In this document: piece by piece, positions 1-5,524 of the stretch
Layout of the letters: the number at the start of each line of letters is the position of its first letter
Numbering within the stretch: position 1 is the stretch's first letter
Assembly: GCA_012518475.1 (NCBI GenBank)
Contig: JAAYSB010000279.1
Location: 1 to 6,629 of the forward strand
Direction of reading: 5' to 3'
Source: Intrasporangiaceae bacterium
GTDB taxonomy: Bacteria; Actinomycetota; Actinomycetes; Actinomycetales; Dermatophilaceae
Length of the DNA: 6,629 bases
Program-made: the position numbers and the translations under genes
The notes under the pieces: model-generated
The model's database searches: none
What the model saw: only the letters and a program-made list of their open reading frames with translations
What the model was told of the DNA's origin: nothing

Positions 1-916
1 CCGGCCGGCGGTGCTGGTGCCGGGTGCGCTCGTGCTCGATCACCTCGGTGGCCGGGGTCAGCCAGCGGGCGTTCTCGTCGACAGGGGCGCCGGTGGCATA
101 CCGCCGGAGGGCCTCGCGCACCTCGTCGGTGCTGGGTCGGGCATCGGGGTCCGGGCTGAGCGCCGCCTGGAGCAGCGGGCGCAGGTCCGGGTCGGTGCCG
201 CGGAGGTCGGCCTCCCCTCGGGCGACGCGAGCGAGGACGGCCTCCATCGGGCCACGCCCGTAGGGCGGCTGCCCGGTGGCAGCGAAGGCGAGGGTAGCGG
301 CCCAGCCCCACCAGTCGGTGGCTTCGGACACCTCGGCACCCTCGACGATCTCGGGGGCGAGATACCCGGGCGTCCCCATGACGAGACCGGTCATCGTCAG
401 CCGGATGTCGTCGACGGCGTGGGCGATACCGAAGTCGATGAGCATGGGCTCACCGTCGAGAATGAGGACGTTGCCGGGCTTGAGGTCCCGGTGGACGACT
501 CCGGCGTGGTGGATGGCGTCGAGGGCGCTCGCAAGACCCTCAGCCACCCGGGTCAGCTCCTCCCCCTGGAGCGGCCCGTGCTCGGCGACGTAGTCATCGA
601 GCGGCGGGCCGGGGACATACCGGGTGACGAGATAGGGCCGCGGACCGTCGAGGTCGGCATCGAGAACGGGAGCGACATTCGGGTGCCGGATGAGCTCGAG
701 GGTCTCGACCTCGCGGGCCAGTCGGGCCCGGGCGTCGGGGTCGTGCGCGACGTGTGGACGCAGCACCTTGATCGCCACCGCACGGCCCTGACGGTCGAGC
801 GCGAGGTGGACGATACCCATGCCGCCCTCACCGAGCTGCTGGACAAGGCGATACGGACCGAGCCGCGAGTGCTCAGCCAGAGGCGGCTCGTCGCCGCCGA
901 TCACCTCGGTCTGCAT
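1..916 (-). CDS. Ser/Thr protein kinase (PknB/Hanks type), C-terminus cut by window edge
   Basis: Reading leftwards from ATG at 916, 305 codons stay open to the window edge, so the C-terminus is missing. The visible part is a complete eukaryotic-type kinase domain (about residues 20-272). It has the glycine loop GEGGMG (29-34), ATP lysine K50 in VAIK, probable helix-C glutamate E69, the catalytic loop HRDLKPGN (142-149, base D144), the DFG motif (161-163), and activation-loop threonines T174, T176 and T182 before GTPGYLAPE (181-189). All key residues are present, so it should be active in transferring phosphate from ATP to Ser/Thr of partner proteins. Helix F is unusual: DWWGWA (201-206) replaces the common D-x-x-S-L-G. 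The last visible residues (after about 275) are polar and look like a juxtamembrane linker; a transmembrane segment may follow outside the window, as in many actinobacterial kinases, but this is not visible. An in-frame TGA two codons upstream of the ATG makes this start firm. Substrates and signal are unknown. Confidence 0.93.
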   Translation of the reverse strand, partial: MQTEVIGGDEPPLAEHSRLGPYRLVQQLGEGGMGIVHLALDRQGRAVAIKVLRPHVAHDPDARARLAREVETLELIRHPNVAPVLDADLDGPRPYLVTRYVPGPPLDDYVAEHGPLQGEELTRVAEGLASALDAIHHAGVVHRDLKPGNVLILDGEPMLIDFGIAHAVDDIRLTMTGLVMGTPGYLAPEIVEGAEVSEATDWWGWAATLAFAATGQPPYGRGPMEAVLARVARGEADLRGTDPDLRPLLQAALSPDPDARPSTDEVREALRRYATGAPVDENARWLTPATEVIEHERTRHQHRRP

Positions 917-951
917 GGGTCAACCGTACGGCTCGGGGACGCAGAGCCCAA
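917..951 (-). promoter_or_regulatory. Candidate promoter for the kinase gene, leaderless architecture
   Basis: On the minus strand a -35-like TTGGGC (951-946) is followed after exactly 17 bases by a -10-like TACGGT (928-923), which fits the actinobacterial TANNNT pattern. The -10 box ends six bases before the kinase ATG, so transcription would begin at or next to the A of the start codon. No Shine-Dalgarno sequence is visible in front of this ATG, which agrees with a leaderless transcript, a common arrangement in actinobacteria. This is a motif match only. Confidence 0.45.
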
Positions 952-1020
952 CCATGACACCCGTTCGCGGCGGCGAGCGGTCACCCGCGGCGGTGCCTAG
1001 CCCATCGCCGTTTCGCTGCT

Positions 1021-1073
1021 ATGTGGAAGAAGTGGCGGGGGCGTGGCGGTAGGTGGGACGGGAGGCGGTGGGC
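1021..1073. other. Strand-biased G-rich (plus) / C-rich (minus) block in the intergenic spacer
   Basis: The 203-bp spacer 917-1119 separates the CBS gene's stop from the kinase start. In it, bases 1021-1070 of the plus strand contain 30 G and only 5 C. The minus-strand transcript leaving the CBS gene is therefore C-rich and G-poor about 50-100 bases after the stop codon. That composition is typical of Rho-loading (rut) regions, so this may serve as a Rho-dependent terminator for the CBS gene. On the plus strand the same block carries GGG runs at 1037-1041, 1055-1057, 1060-1062 and 1070-1072 with loops of 13, 2 and 7 bases, so an imperfect G-quadruplex is possible. No intrinsic terminator with a T-tract is seen in the spacer. 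Confidence 0.4.
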
Positions 1074-1119
1074 GAGCCCGGGACTGGCTGGGGGCTACAC
1101 GCGTGCGCCGACCCCGGTG

Positions 1120-1551
1120 CTACTGGTTGATGTAGCTCTCGAGCTGGGAACGCTCGTTCTCGAGGTTGGTGATCCGGTTCTTCACGACGTCACCGATCGA
1201 GACGATGGCCTTGAGTCGGCCGTCCTCGACGATCGGGACGTGCCTGATCCGGCGCTCGGTCATCGTGCGCTCGAGGGCCTCGATCTGGTCCTCGTGGCCG
1301 CAGCAGTAGACCTCGCGGGTCATGATCGCCGAGACCGGACCCCTCAGGATGTCCGATCCCCCGGAGCTGAGGTGGCGGACGACGTCACGCTCGGAGACGA
1401 TGCCACCGACGCTCTCGCCGTCATCGTCGGAGACGACCACAGCACCGATGCCGTGCTCGGCGAGCAGGGCCAGGAGCTCCCCCACTGTCTGCTCGGAACG
1501 AATGGTGATGACCGTGTCACCCTTGGACCGAATGATCTCGGAGATCTTCAT
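1120..1551 (-). CDS. Small stand-alone two-CBS-domain protein
   Basis: This 143-residue protein starts MKISEIIRSKGD and consists almost entirely of a CBS pair: CBS1 about residues 8-62, ending GIVSERDVVRHL (50-61), and CBS2 about residues 73-128, containing RHVPIVEDGRL (103-113) and IVSIGDVV (116-123). A charged C-terminal helix follows (124-143). Such pairs (Bateman modules) usually bind adenine nucleotides or similar ligands and often act as energy or stress sensors; no enzymatic domain is attached here. No signal peptide or membrane segment is seen, so it should be cytoplasmic. A Cys-Cys pair (C83, C84) lies at the start of CBS2. ATG at 1551 is chosen because a strong AGGAGG lies five bases upstream. 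The frame could extend to a TTG at 1641, but those extra 30 residues do not resemble the family. It reads in the same direction as its neighbours but is separated by 132 and 203 bp, so it is probably its own transcription unit. Similar short proteins are common in actinobacteria; ligand and partner are unknown. Confidence 0.9.
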   Translation of the reverse strand: MKISEIIRSKGDTVITIRSEQTVGELLALLAEHGIGAVVVSDDDGESVGGIVSERDVVRHLSSGGSDILRGPVSAIMTREVYCCGHEDQIEALERTMTERRIRHVPIVEDGRLKAIVSIGDVVKNRITNLENERSQLESYINQ

Positions 1552-1556
1552 GCTGG

Positions 1557-1562
1557 CCTCCT
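1557..1562 (-). promoter_or_regulatory. Shine-Dalgarno site of the CBS-domain gene
   Basis: The minus strand reads AGGAGG, with a five-base spacer to ATG at 1551. This near-perfect anti-16S match decides the start against the TTG-initiated extension to 1641. It is also the strongest ribosome binding site in the window, which suggests the protein is made well. Confidence 0.85.
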
Positions 1563-1586
1563 GCTCGTCAGCGGCTGTTGCCCAGA

Positions 1587-1615
1587 ACCCTAGTCTCCAC
1601 AGCGGCCTCAGACCA
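1587..1615 (-). promoter_or_regulatory. Weak candidate promoter for the CBS-domain gene
   Basis: The minus strand has a -10-like TAGGGT (1592-1587). The hexamer 17 bases upstream is TGGTCT (1615-1610), a poor -35; a better TTGACC lies at 1622-1617 but is 24 bases away. A start near 1580 would give a leader of about 30 bases that includes the AGGAGG site. The spacing and the separate-unit context support it, but the match is weak. Confidence 0.25.
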
Positions 1616-1639
1616 GGGTCAACGCACAGTGAGGCCCGC
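1602..1639. terminator. Stem-loop between lacI and the CBS gene, possible terminator
   Basis: GGCCTCA (1604-1610) and TGAGGCC (1630-1636) are perfect inverted arms. GC pairs at 1602-1603 and 1638-1639 extend the stem across one bulged base at 1637, and the loop is 19 bases. It lies about 45-80 bases past the lacI stop on the minus strand and just before the putative CBS-gene promoter, where the operon transcript would be expected to end. There is no T-tract after it, so it is not a canonical intrinsic terminator. A non-canonical terminator or a regulatory dyad are both possible. Confidence 0.35.
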
Positions 1640-1682
1640 AACAGTCCTGTTCTCTCGAGAGCTCCAGGGCGTGAGAGGGAAC
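1640..1682. repeat. Adjacent palindromes just after the lacI stop
   Basis: AACAGTCCTGTT (1640-1651) has perfect five-base arms around a two-base centre. It directly abuts the ten-base palindrome CTCTCGAGAG (1652-1661). The second palindrome can alternatively take part in a larger stem: GTTCTCTC (1649-1656) pairs with GAGA (1673-1676) and GAAC (1679-1682), with two bulged G. The structure begins two bases from the lacI stop. It could be part of a transcription end for the operon or a protein binding site; no T-tract is present. Confidence 0.35.
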
Positions 1683-1683
1683 G

Positions 1684-2715
1684 TCAGACAGCCGGTGGCC
1701 GCCCTGCGGGAGCCGGCGCGGTGGAGGCTCGCACCACCAGCTCGGGCCGGAACAGGTGCTCACCGCGACGTGTTCCCGAGCCGGTGATCTCGTCGAGGAG
1801 CGCCTGGACGGCCGCCTCGGAGATGCCTTGGACGTTCTGGCGGATCGTCGTGAGCGGCGGGTCGGTGAAGGAGACCAGGAGCGAGTCGTCGTAGCCGATG
1901 ACACTCACGTCCTCGGGCACCCGCAGGCCCATCTGCCGGATCTCCCGGATCGCCCCGAGCGCCATGATGTCGGACCCGCAGACGATCGCCGTGACGCCCT
2001 GGTCGACGAGCTGTCGCGCCGCCTCGGCACCGCCCTCGACCGTGAAGAGGGTAGTGGCGATGAGGTGCTCGACGTCGTCCTTGCCGATGGTGTCGCGCAT
2101 CGCGTGCCGGAAGCCCATCGCCTTGCGCACGACCGGGACATAGCGCTCCGGTCCGGTGGCCAGGCCGATCTCGGTGTGCCCGAGCTGGGCGAGGAACCGG
2201 ATCGCCACCTCCATGGACCCCACGTCGTCGTTGGAGATGAAGGGCGCGTCCACACCCTCGACGAACCCGTTGATGAGGACGATCGGGACCCCACGGCGTC
2301 GCAGTCGCCGATAGCGGCCGGGGTCGGTATTGAGGTCCGCATGCTGTCCCGAGACATAGATGATCCCGGAGACGCCACGCTCCAACAAGGTACGCACGAA
2401 GTCGTCCTCATGGACCCCACCTGTCGTCTGGGTGCAGAGCATGGGCGTGTATCCGTGGCGGGCCAGGAGGGTCTCGATGGCCTGGGCGAAGGCCGGGAAG
2501 ATCGGGTTGGTCAGTTCAGGGGTGATGAGGCCGACAAGTCCGCTCGCCTTCTCACGGAGCTGAGTGGGGCGCTCGTAGCCCATCGAGTCGATCGCGGCGA
2601 GCACATTCTGGCGGGTGTCCTCGGAAACCCCCGGCTTGTTGTTGAGGACTCGCGAGACAGTGGCCTCGGAGACCTCGGCCTTTTTCGCGATGTCGATCAG
2701 CCGCACGGTCTTCAC
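1684..2715 (-). CDS. LacI-family transcriptional regulator, likely controller of the maltodextrin operon
   Basis: This is a 343-residue repressor-type protein. The N-terminal helix-turn-helix covers about residues 4-26 (LIDIAKKAEVSEATVSRVLN), followed by the third DNA-binding-domain helix (31-47, ending MGY). The periplasmic-binding-protein-like effector domain runs from about residue 59 (GLVGLITPELTNPIFP) to 329, with the typical ISNDDVGSM (160-168), GHTEIGLATGP (179-189) and DVSVIGYDDS (269-278). A proline/alanine-rich tail ends the protein. It starts with GTG at 2715, overlapping the GH13 stop as GTGA; an in-frame TGA three codons upstream excludes a longer start. No good Shine-Dalgarno site precedes it, so translational coupling to the upstream gene is likely. 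As last gene of the operon it probably represses it in response to a maltose- or maltodextrin-type ligand, but specificity is inferred from context only. The hinge between the DNA-binding and sensor domains is shorter than in LacI/PurR. Confidence 0.95.
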   Translation of the reverse strand: MKTVRLIDIAKKAEVSEATVSRVLNNKPGVSEDTRQNVLAAIDSMGYERPTQLREKASGLVGLITPELTNPIFPAFAQAIETLLARHGYTPMLCTQTTGGVHEDDFVRTLLERGVSGIIYVSGQHADLNTDPGRYRRLRRRGVPIVLINGFVEGVDAPFISNDDVGSMEVAIRFLAQLGHTEIGLATGPERYVPVVRKAMGFRHAMRDTIGKDDVEHLIATTLFTVEGGAEAARQLVDQGVTAIVCGSDIMALGAIREIRQMGLRVPEDVSVIGYDDSLLVSFTDPPLTTIRQNVQGISEAAVQALLDEITGSGTRRGEHLFRPELVVRASTAPAPAGRPPAV

Positions 2716-4577
2716 GCGGCATCATTCCAGCTCGATCGGTATGCGGCGGGGCTGGGCCAGGTGAGGATCCGCACGCTCGGCGCATCGGCGCCGAGAAGGA
2801 GAGTCTCGTTGCCGGTCGCGGCCGCTTCCCCGAATCGGACCTGGGCCTCGGTCACGCCGGGCAGTCCGGACAGCGGGAGGCTGACGGCCTCGTGGGCAGC
2901 CCGGGCCACGTGGACGAGCGCGGTCTCCTCGGCGTGCTCGCGCAGATAGACGATGGCGTCGCCCTCGGCGTGCAGGAAACGCAGTCCGCCGCGCCGCAGC
3001 GCGATCGAGTCCTGCCGCACGGCGATGAGCCGCTGATACACGTCGAGCAACCGGGTGTCCCAGTCACTCTCGGACCACGGCATCGGACGTCGCCCGTCCT
3101 CTCCGAAGGCACCCTCCATCCCGATCTCGTCCCCATAGGTGAGCATCGGCGTCGACGGCATCGTCATGAGGAGCCCGGCGGCCACGTCGACATGTCGGGA
3201 GTCCGGGCCGACGAGGGTGCGGACCCGGGTCGTGTCGTGCGAGCCGAGCAGGTTCCACGAGCCGGTCAGCCCGGTCCAGCTCACGCGGGAGGTGAAGTCG
3301 AGGATCGTCGCGACCACCGTCTCGGCGGGCTGCTCCGGGACGATGACGGGAGCGCCGAGGAACCCCGCTTCGCGGCCGTGCTGACGAAGCCAGGTCCACA
3401 CCGGCTTGGCGAAGCCGCTGTAGTTCATGACGCCGGTCCAGCCGTCGCCGACGAGGTCACGGGTGAAGTCGTGGACGTGCTCGGCGAGAACGACCGAGTC
3501 CTCCCCCGCTGCGCTGCGGACCCAGCGGGCCACGTCGTGATTGTGGTCCTCGTCCCCGAACCGACCGGTCATGTTCGCGACATCGACCCGCCAGCCGGCC
3601 AGGCCGGCCCCGATCCACCGGGGGATGACTCCGGCCTCCGGGTGACAGAAGGCGTCCTGCAGGGCGGGACTGGTCCAGTTCAGCTTGGGCAGGGAGCGCA
3701 CGCCGAGCCAGGAGGCGTACTGACCGTCCGGGCCGATGAAGTAGTAGTCGCGGGTGTCTGCCGACTGGTCTGCACATGCTGTCGTGAACCAGTCGTGACC
3801 GGCTCCGGTGTGGTTGGTCGTGATGTCACCGATCAGACGCATACCGCGTTCGGAGGCGGCGGCGCAGAGCCGCTCGAAGGCGTCGTCCCCGCCGAGGAGC
3901 GGGTCGACGACGTCGAACGTCGAGGCGTCGTAGCGGTGGTTCGACCGGGCCGGGAAGAACGGGGTGAGGTAGATGACGTCGACGCCGAGCCGCTCGAGAT
4001 GGTCGAGGTGCTCGACGATGCCGTCGAGGTCGCCGCCGTAGAGCTGGGTGCCGATGATCTCCCGTCTGGTGTCGACCGGGTCGGACCACTGAGCGGGCAC
4101 GGCCCAGTCGGGCACCTCACGGCCGTCGGCGTCCGCGCTGCGGGCGAACCGGTCCGGGAAGATCTGGTAGACGACGGCGTCGCGGGCCCAGGCAGGCGAC
4201 GGACGGTGGATGGTGAGCCGGAAGTCGCCGTCGTCCGGCACGTCGCGGGACCAGAGTCCCGCGCCGTTGAGCACCCCGAACTGCTGCGGTCCGCCCTCGA
4301 GGACGAAGCGGTAGGACGTGACCGGGTGGGCGATCTCGAGCTCGCCGCACCACCACGTCTCGGTGTCGGTGCGGCGCTCGGCGACGGTCTCGAGGAAACG
4401 GTGCTCCCCGTCGAGGACGGTGCGGATGAGGACCCTCGTGAAGCCCGACGCGTGCGGGACCCGGACCCGGAGCTGGACCCGCTCCCCCAGCCGCGGCTGG
4501 GAGGTGGAGACATAGAGCTCTGAGCCGTCGTGGTGCGGCGCATCGAGGCCGATGGGACGACCCTCGATCAGGCTCAC
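2712..4577 (-). CDS. GH13 alpha-glucan hydrolase, MalZ/neopullulanase-like (cytoplasmic)
   Basis: This 621-residue enzyme of the alpha-amylase clan probably hydrolyses imported maltodextrins inside the cell; there is no signal peptide. An N-terminal beta domain of about 125 residues precedes the catalytic barrel, which opens with VVYQIFPDRF (135-144), the hallmark of cyclomaltodextrinase/neopullulanase/MalZ enzymes. All catalytic regions are present: region I DITTNH (251-256), region V LPKLN (296-300), region II GWRVDVANM with nucleophile D332, region III VVLAEHVHD with acid/base E366, and region IV GSHDTTR with D448. A C-terminal beta domain follows after about residue 535. From memory, YQIFPDRFARS, YGGDLDGI, MNYSGF and SHDT resemble E. 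coli MalZ (maltodextrin glucosidase, about 605 residues), and the length agrees. Exact specificity (glucose-releasing, neopullulanase or cyclodextrin-cleaving) cannot be read from the sequence. It starts with GTG at 4577, overlapping the malG stop as GTGA with no clear Shine-Dalgarno site, which suggests coupled translation. It sits between the transporter genes and lacI. Confidence 0.94.
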   Translation of the reverse strand: MSLIEGRPIGLDAPHHDGSELYVSTSQPRLGERVQLRVRVPHASGFTRVLIRTVLDGEHRFLETVAERRTDTETWWCGELEIAHPVTSYRFVLEGGPQQFGVLNGAGLWSRDVPDDGDFRLTIHRPSPAWARDAVVYQIFPDRFARSADADGREVPDWAVPAQWSDPVDTRREIIGTQLYGGDLDGIVEHLDHLERLGVDVIYLTPFFPARSNHRYDASTFDVVDPLLGGDDAFERLCAAASERGMRLIGDITTNHTGAGHDWFTTACADQSADTRDYYFIGPDGQYASWLGVRSLPKLNWTSPALQDAFCHPEAGVIPRWIGAGLAGWRVDVANMTGRFGDEDHNHDVARWVRSAAGEDSVVLAEHVHDFTRDLVGDGWTGVMNYSGFAKPVWTWLRQHGREAGFLGAPVIVPEQPAETVVATILDFTSRVSWTGLTGSWNLLGSHDTTRVRTLVGPDSRHVDVAAGLLMTMPSTPMLTYGDEIGMEGAFGEDGRRPMPWSESDWDTRLLDVYQRLIAVRQDSIALRRGGLRFLHAEGDAIVYLREHAEETALVHVARAAHEAVSLPLSGLPGVTEAQVRFGEAAATGNETLLLGADAPSVRILTWPSPAAYRSSWNDAA

Positions 4578-5524
4578 TTCACCGAGCCGGAAGTCAGACC
4601 ACTGACGAGCTGACGCTGGGCGAACAGGTAGAGCAGCACGACCGGGATGGAGGTGAGCAGCGAGCCGGCAGCGAACTGACCGAACAGGCGGTTGCGCTCG
4701 TTCCCGATGGACATCGACCAGAGGCCGACGCCAAGGGTCTGGCTGTCGACGTCACGCAGGAAGATCGAGGCGAGCAGGAACTCGCTGAACAGTCCGATGA
4801 AGGCGATCATGAACACAGTGACGAGGATCGGCATGACGAGCCGGAGCGTCATCGTGAAGAAGATCCGGGCGTGGCTCGCGCCGTCGACCTTGGCCGCCTC
4901 GTCGAGCTCGCGCGGCACGGTGTCGAAATAGCCCTTGAGGAGCCAGACGTTGGCACCCATGGCACCGCCGAGATAGATGAGGGACAGACCCAGCACGGTG
5001 CTCAGACCGAGGGCTGGGACGACCTCACCGATCTTGGAGAACATGAGGAACAAGGCGACGAAGGTGAGGATCGCCGGGAACATCTGCAGCAGGAGCAGGG
5101 CGAGCAGACCCGGGCGGCGCCCGGCGAAGCGCATCCGCGAGAACGCGTAGGCCGCACAGGCACCGATGAAGACCTGACCGAGGGCACCGATGGTCGCGAT
5201 GAGCATCGAGTTCTTGAACCACGTGAGGAACGGCCGCGAGGTATCACTGAACAGCACGTCGTAGTTCCGCGTGGAGACGTCGCTGGGGATGAAGGTCGCC
5301 GTGACCAGGCTCCCGACGGGGTCGAGGGAGGCGGAGATGAGATAGACGATCGGGAACAGCGCCCAGATGACCGCCACGATGGCGACGACGTGACGCCACC
5401 AGGTGGACCCTCCTGCGCCACCACTGCGCGGAGCCCGCACCTTGCGGCGAGGATTCTCGGTGCTGGACGAGTCGGCCTCGGCGGCCAGAGGCGTGCCGGA
5501 GACGGGAGTCGGCTGGATGGTCAT
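4574..5524 (-). CDS. malG: MalG-type ABC sugar transporter permease
   Basis: This 316-residue inner membrane protein is one of the two permease halves of a carbohydrate ABC importer (CUT1/MalG type). A polar cytoplasmic N-terminus (1-42) precedes about six hydrophobic segments (roughly 45-66, 107-129, 139-162, 174-195, 230-255, 286-303). The cytoplasmic EAA loop is clear: ELDEAAKVDGA (206-216), followed by an arginine- and phenylalanine-rich helix and LVMP (229-232). This loop docks to the ATPase subunit. The end, SGLTSGSVK, closely matches the C-terminus of MalG proteins as I recall them. Its ATG overlaps the malF stop by one base (TGATG), and a GAGGAG site lies eight bases upstream. With MalF it should form the pore for maltose or maltodextrins. 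The sugar is inferred from the MalF P2-type loop and the downstream GH13 enzyme. Confidence 0.94.
   Translation of the reverse strand: MTIQPTPVSGTPLAAEADSSSTENPRRKVRAPRSGGAGGSTWWRHVVAIVAVIWALFPIVYLISASLDPVGSLVTATFIPSDVSTRNYDVLFSDTSRPFLTWFKNSMLIATIGALGQVFIGACAAYAFSRMRFAGRRPGLLALLLLQMFPAILTFVALFLMFSKIGEVVPALGLSTVLGLSLIYLGGAMGANVWLLKGYFDTVPRELDEAAKVDGASHARIFFTMTLRLVMPILVTVFMIAFIGLFSEFLLASIFLRDVDSQTLGVGLWSMSIGNERNRLFGQFAAGSLLTSIPVVLLYLFAQRQLVSGLTSGSVK

Noticed and set aside
37..910. The 13-mer CGATCACCTCGGT occurring at 37-49 and at 898-910
   Set aside because: Both copies lie inside the kinase coding sequence, encoding TEVI in the same frame. There is no further similarity around them, so chance codon coincidence is the simpler explanation.
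11..1000. A 329-codon plus-strand open frame opposite the kinase
   Set aside because: The minus strand encodes a full kinase domain with HRD and DFG motifs; the plus-strand translation shows no domain and is a GC-driven shadow.
1086..1116. Possible intrinsic terminator directly after the CBS gene (GGGG...GGC paired with GCCCCC)
   Set aside because: The stem is short and needs a two-base bulge, and no T-tract follows on the minus strand.
1552..1641. N-terminal extension of the CBS protein to a TTG start at 1641
   Set aside because: The extension runs through the spacer and the AGGAGG site. The residues do not resemble the family, and the ATG at 1551 has ideal Shine-Dalgarno spacing.
1756..2949. 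A 397-codon plus-strand open frame opposite lacI and the end of the GH13 gene
   Set aside because: It spans two convincing minus-strand genes, is compositionally biased and shows no recognisable domain.
2892..4523. A 543-codon plus-strand open frame opposite the GH13 gene
   Set aside because: It is exactly antisense to a gene with all GH13 catalytic motifs. The translation is low-complexity (V, G, E, D, R rich) with no recognisable domain. Such frames arise from GC-rich third positions on the opposite strand.
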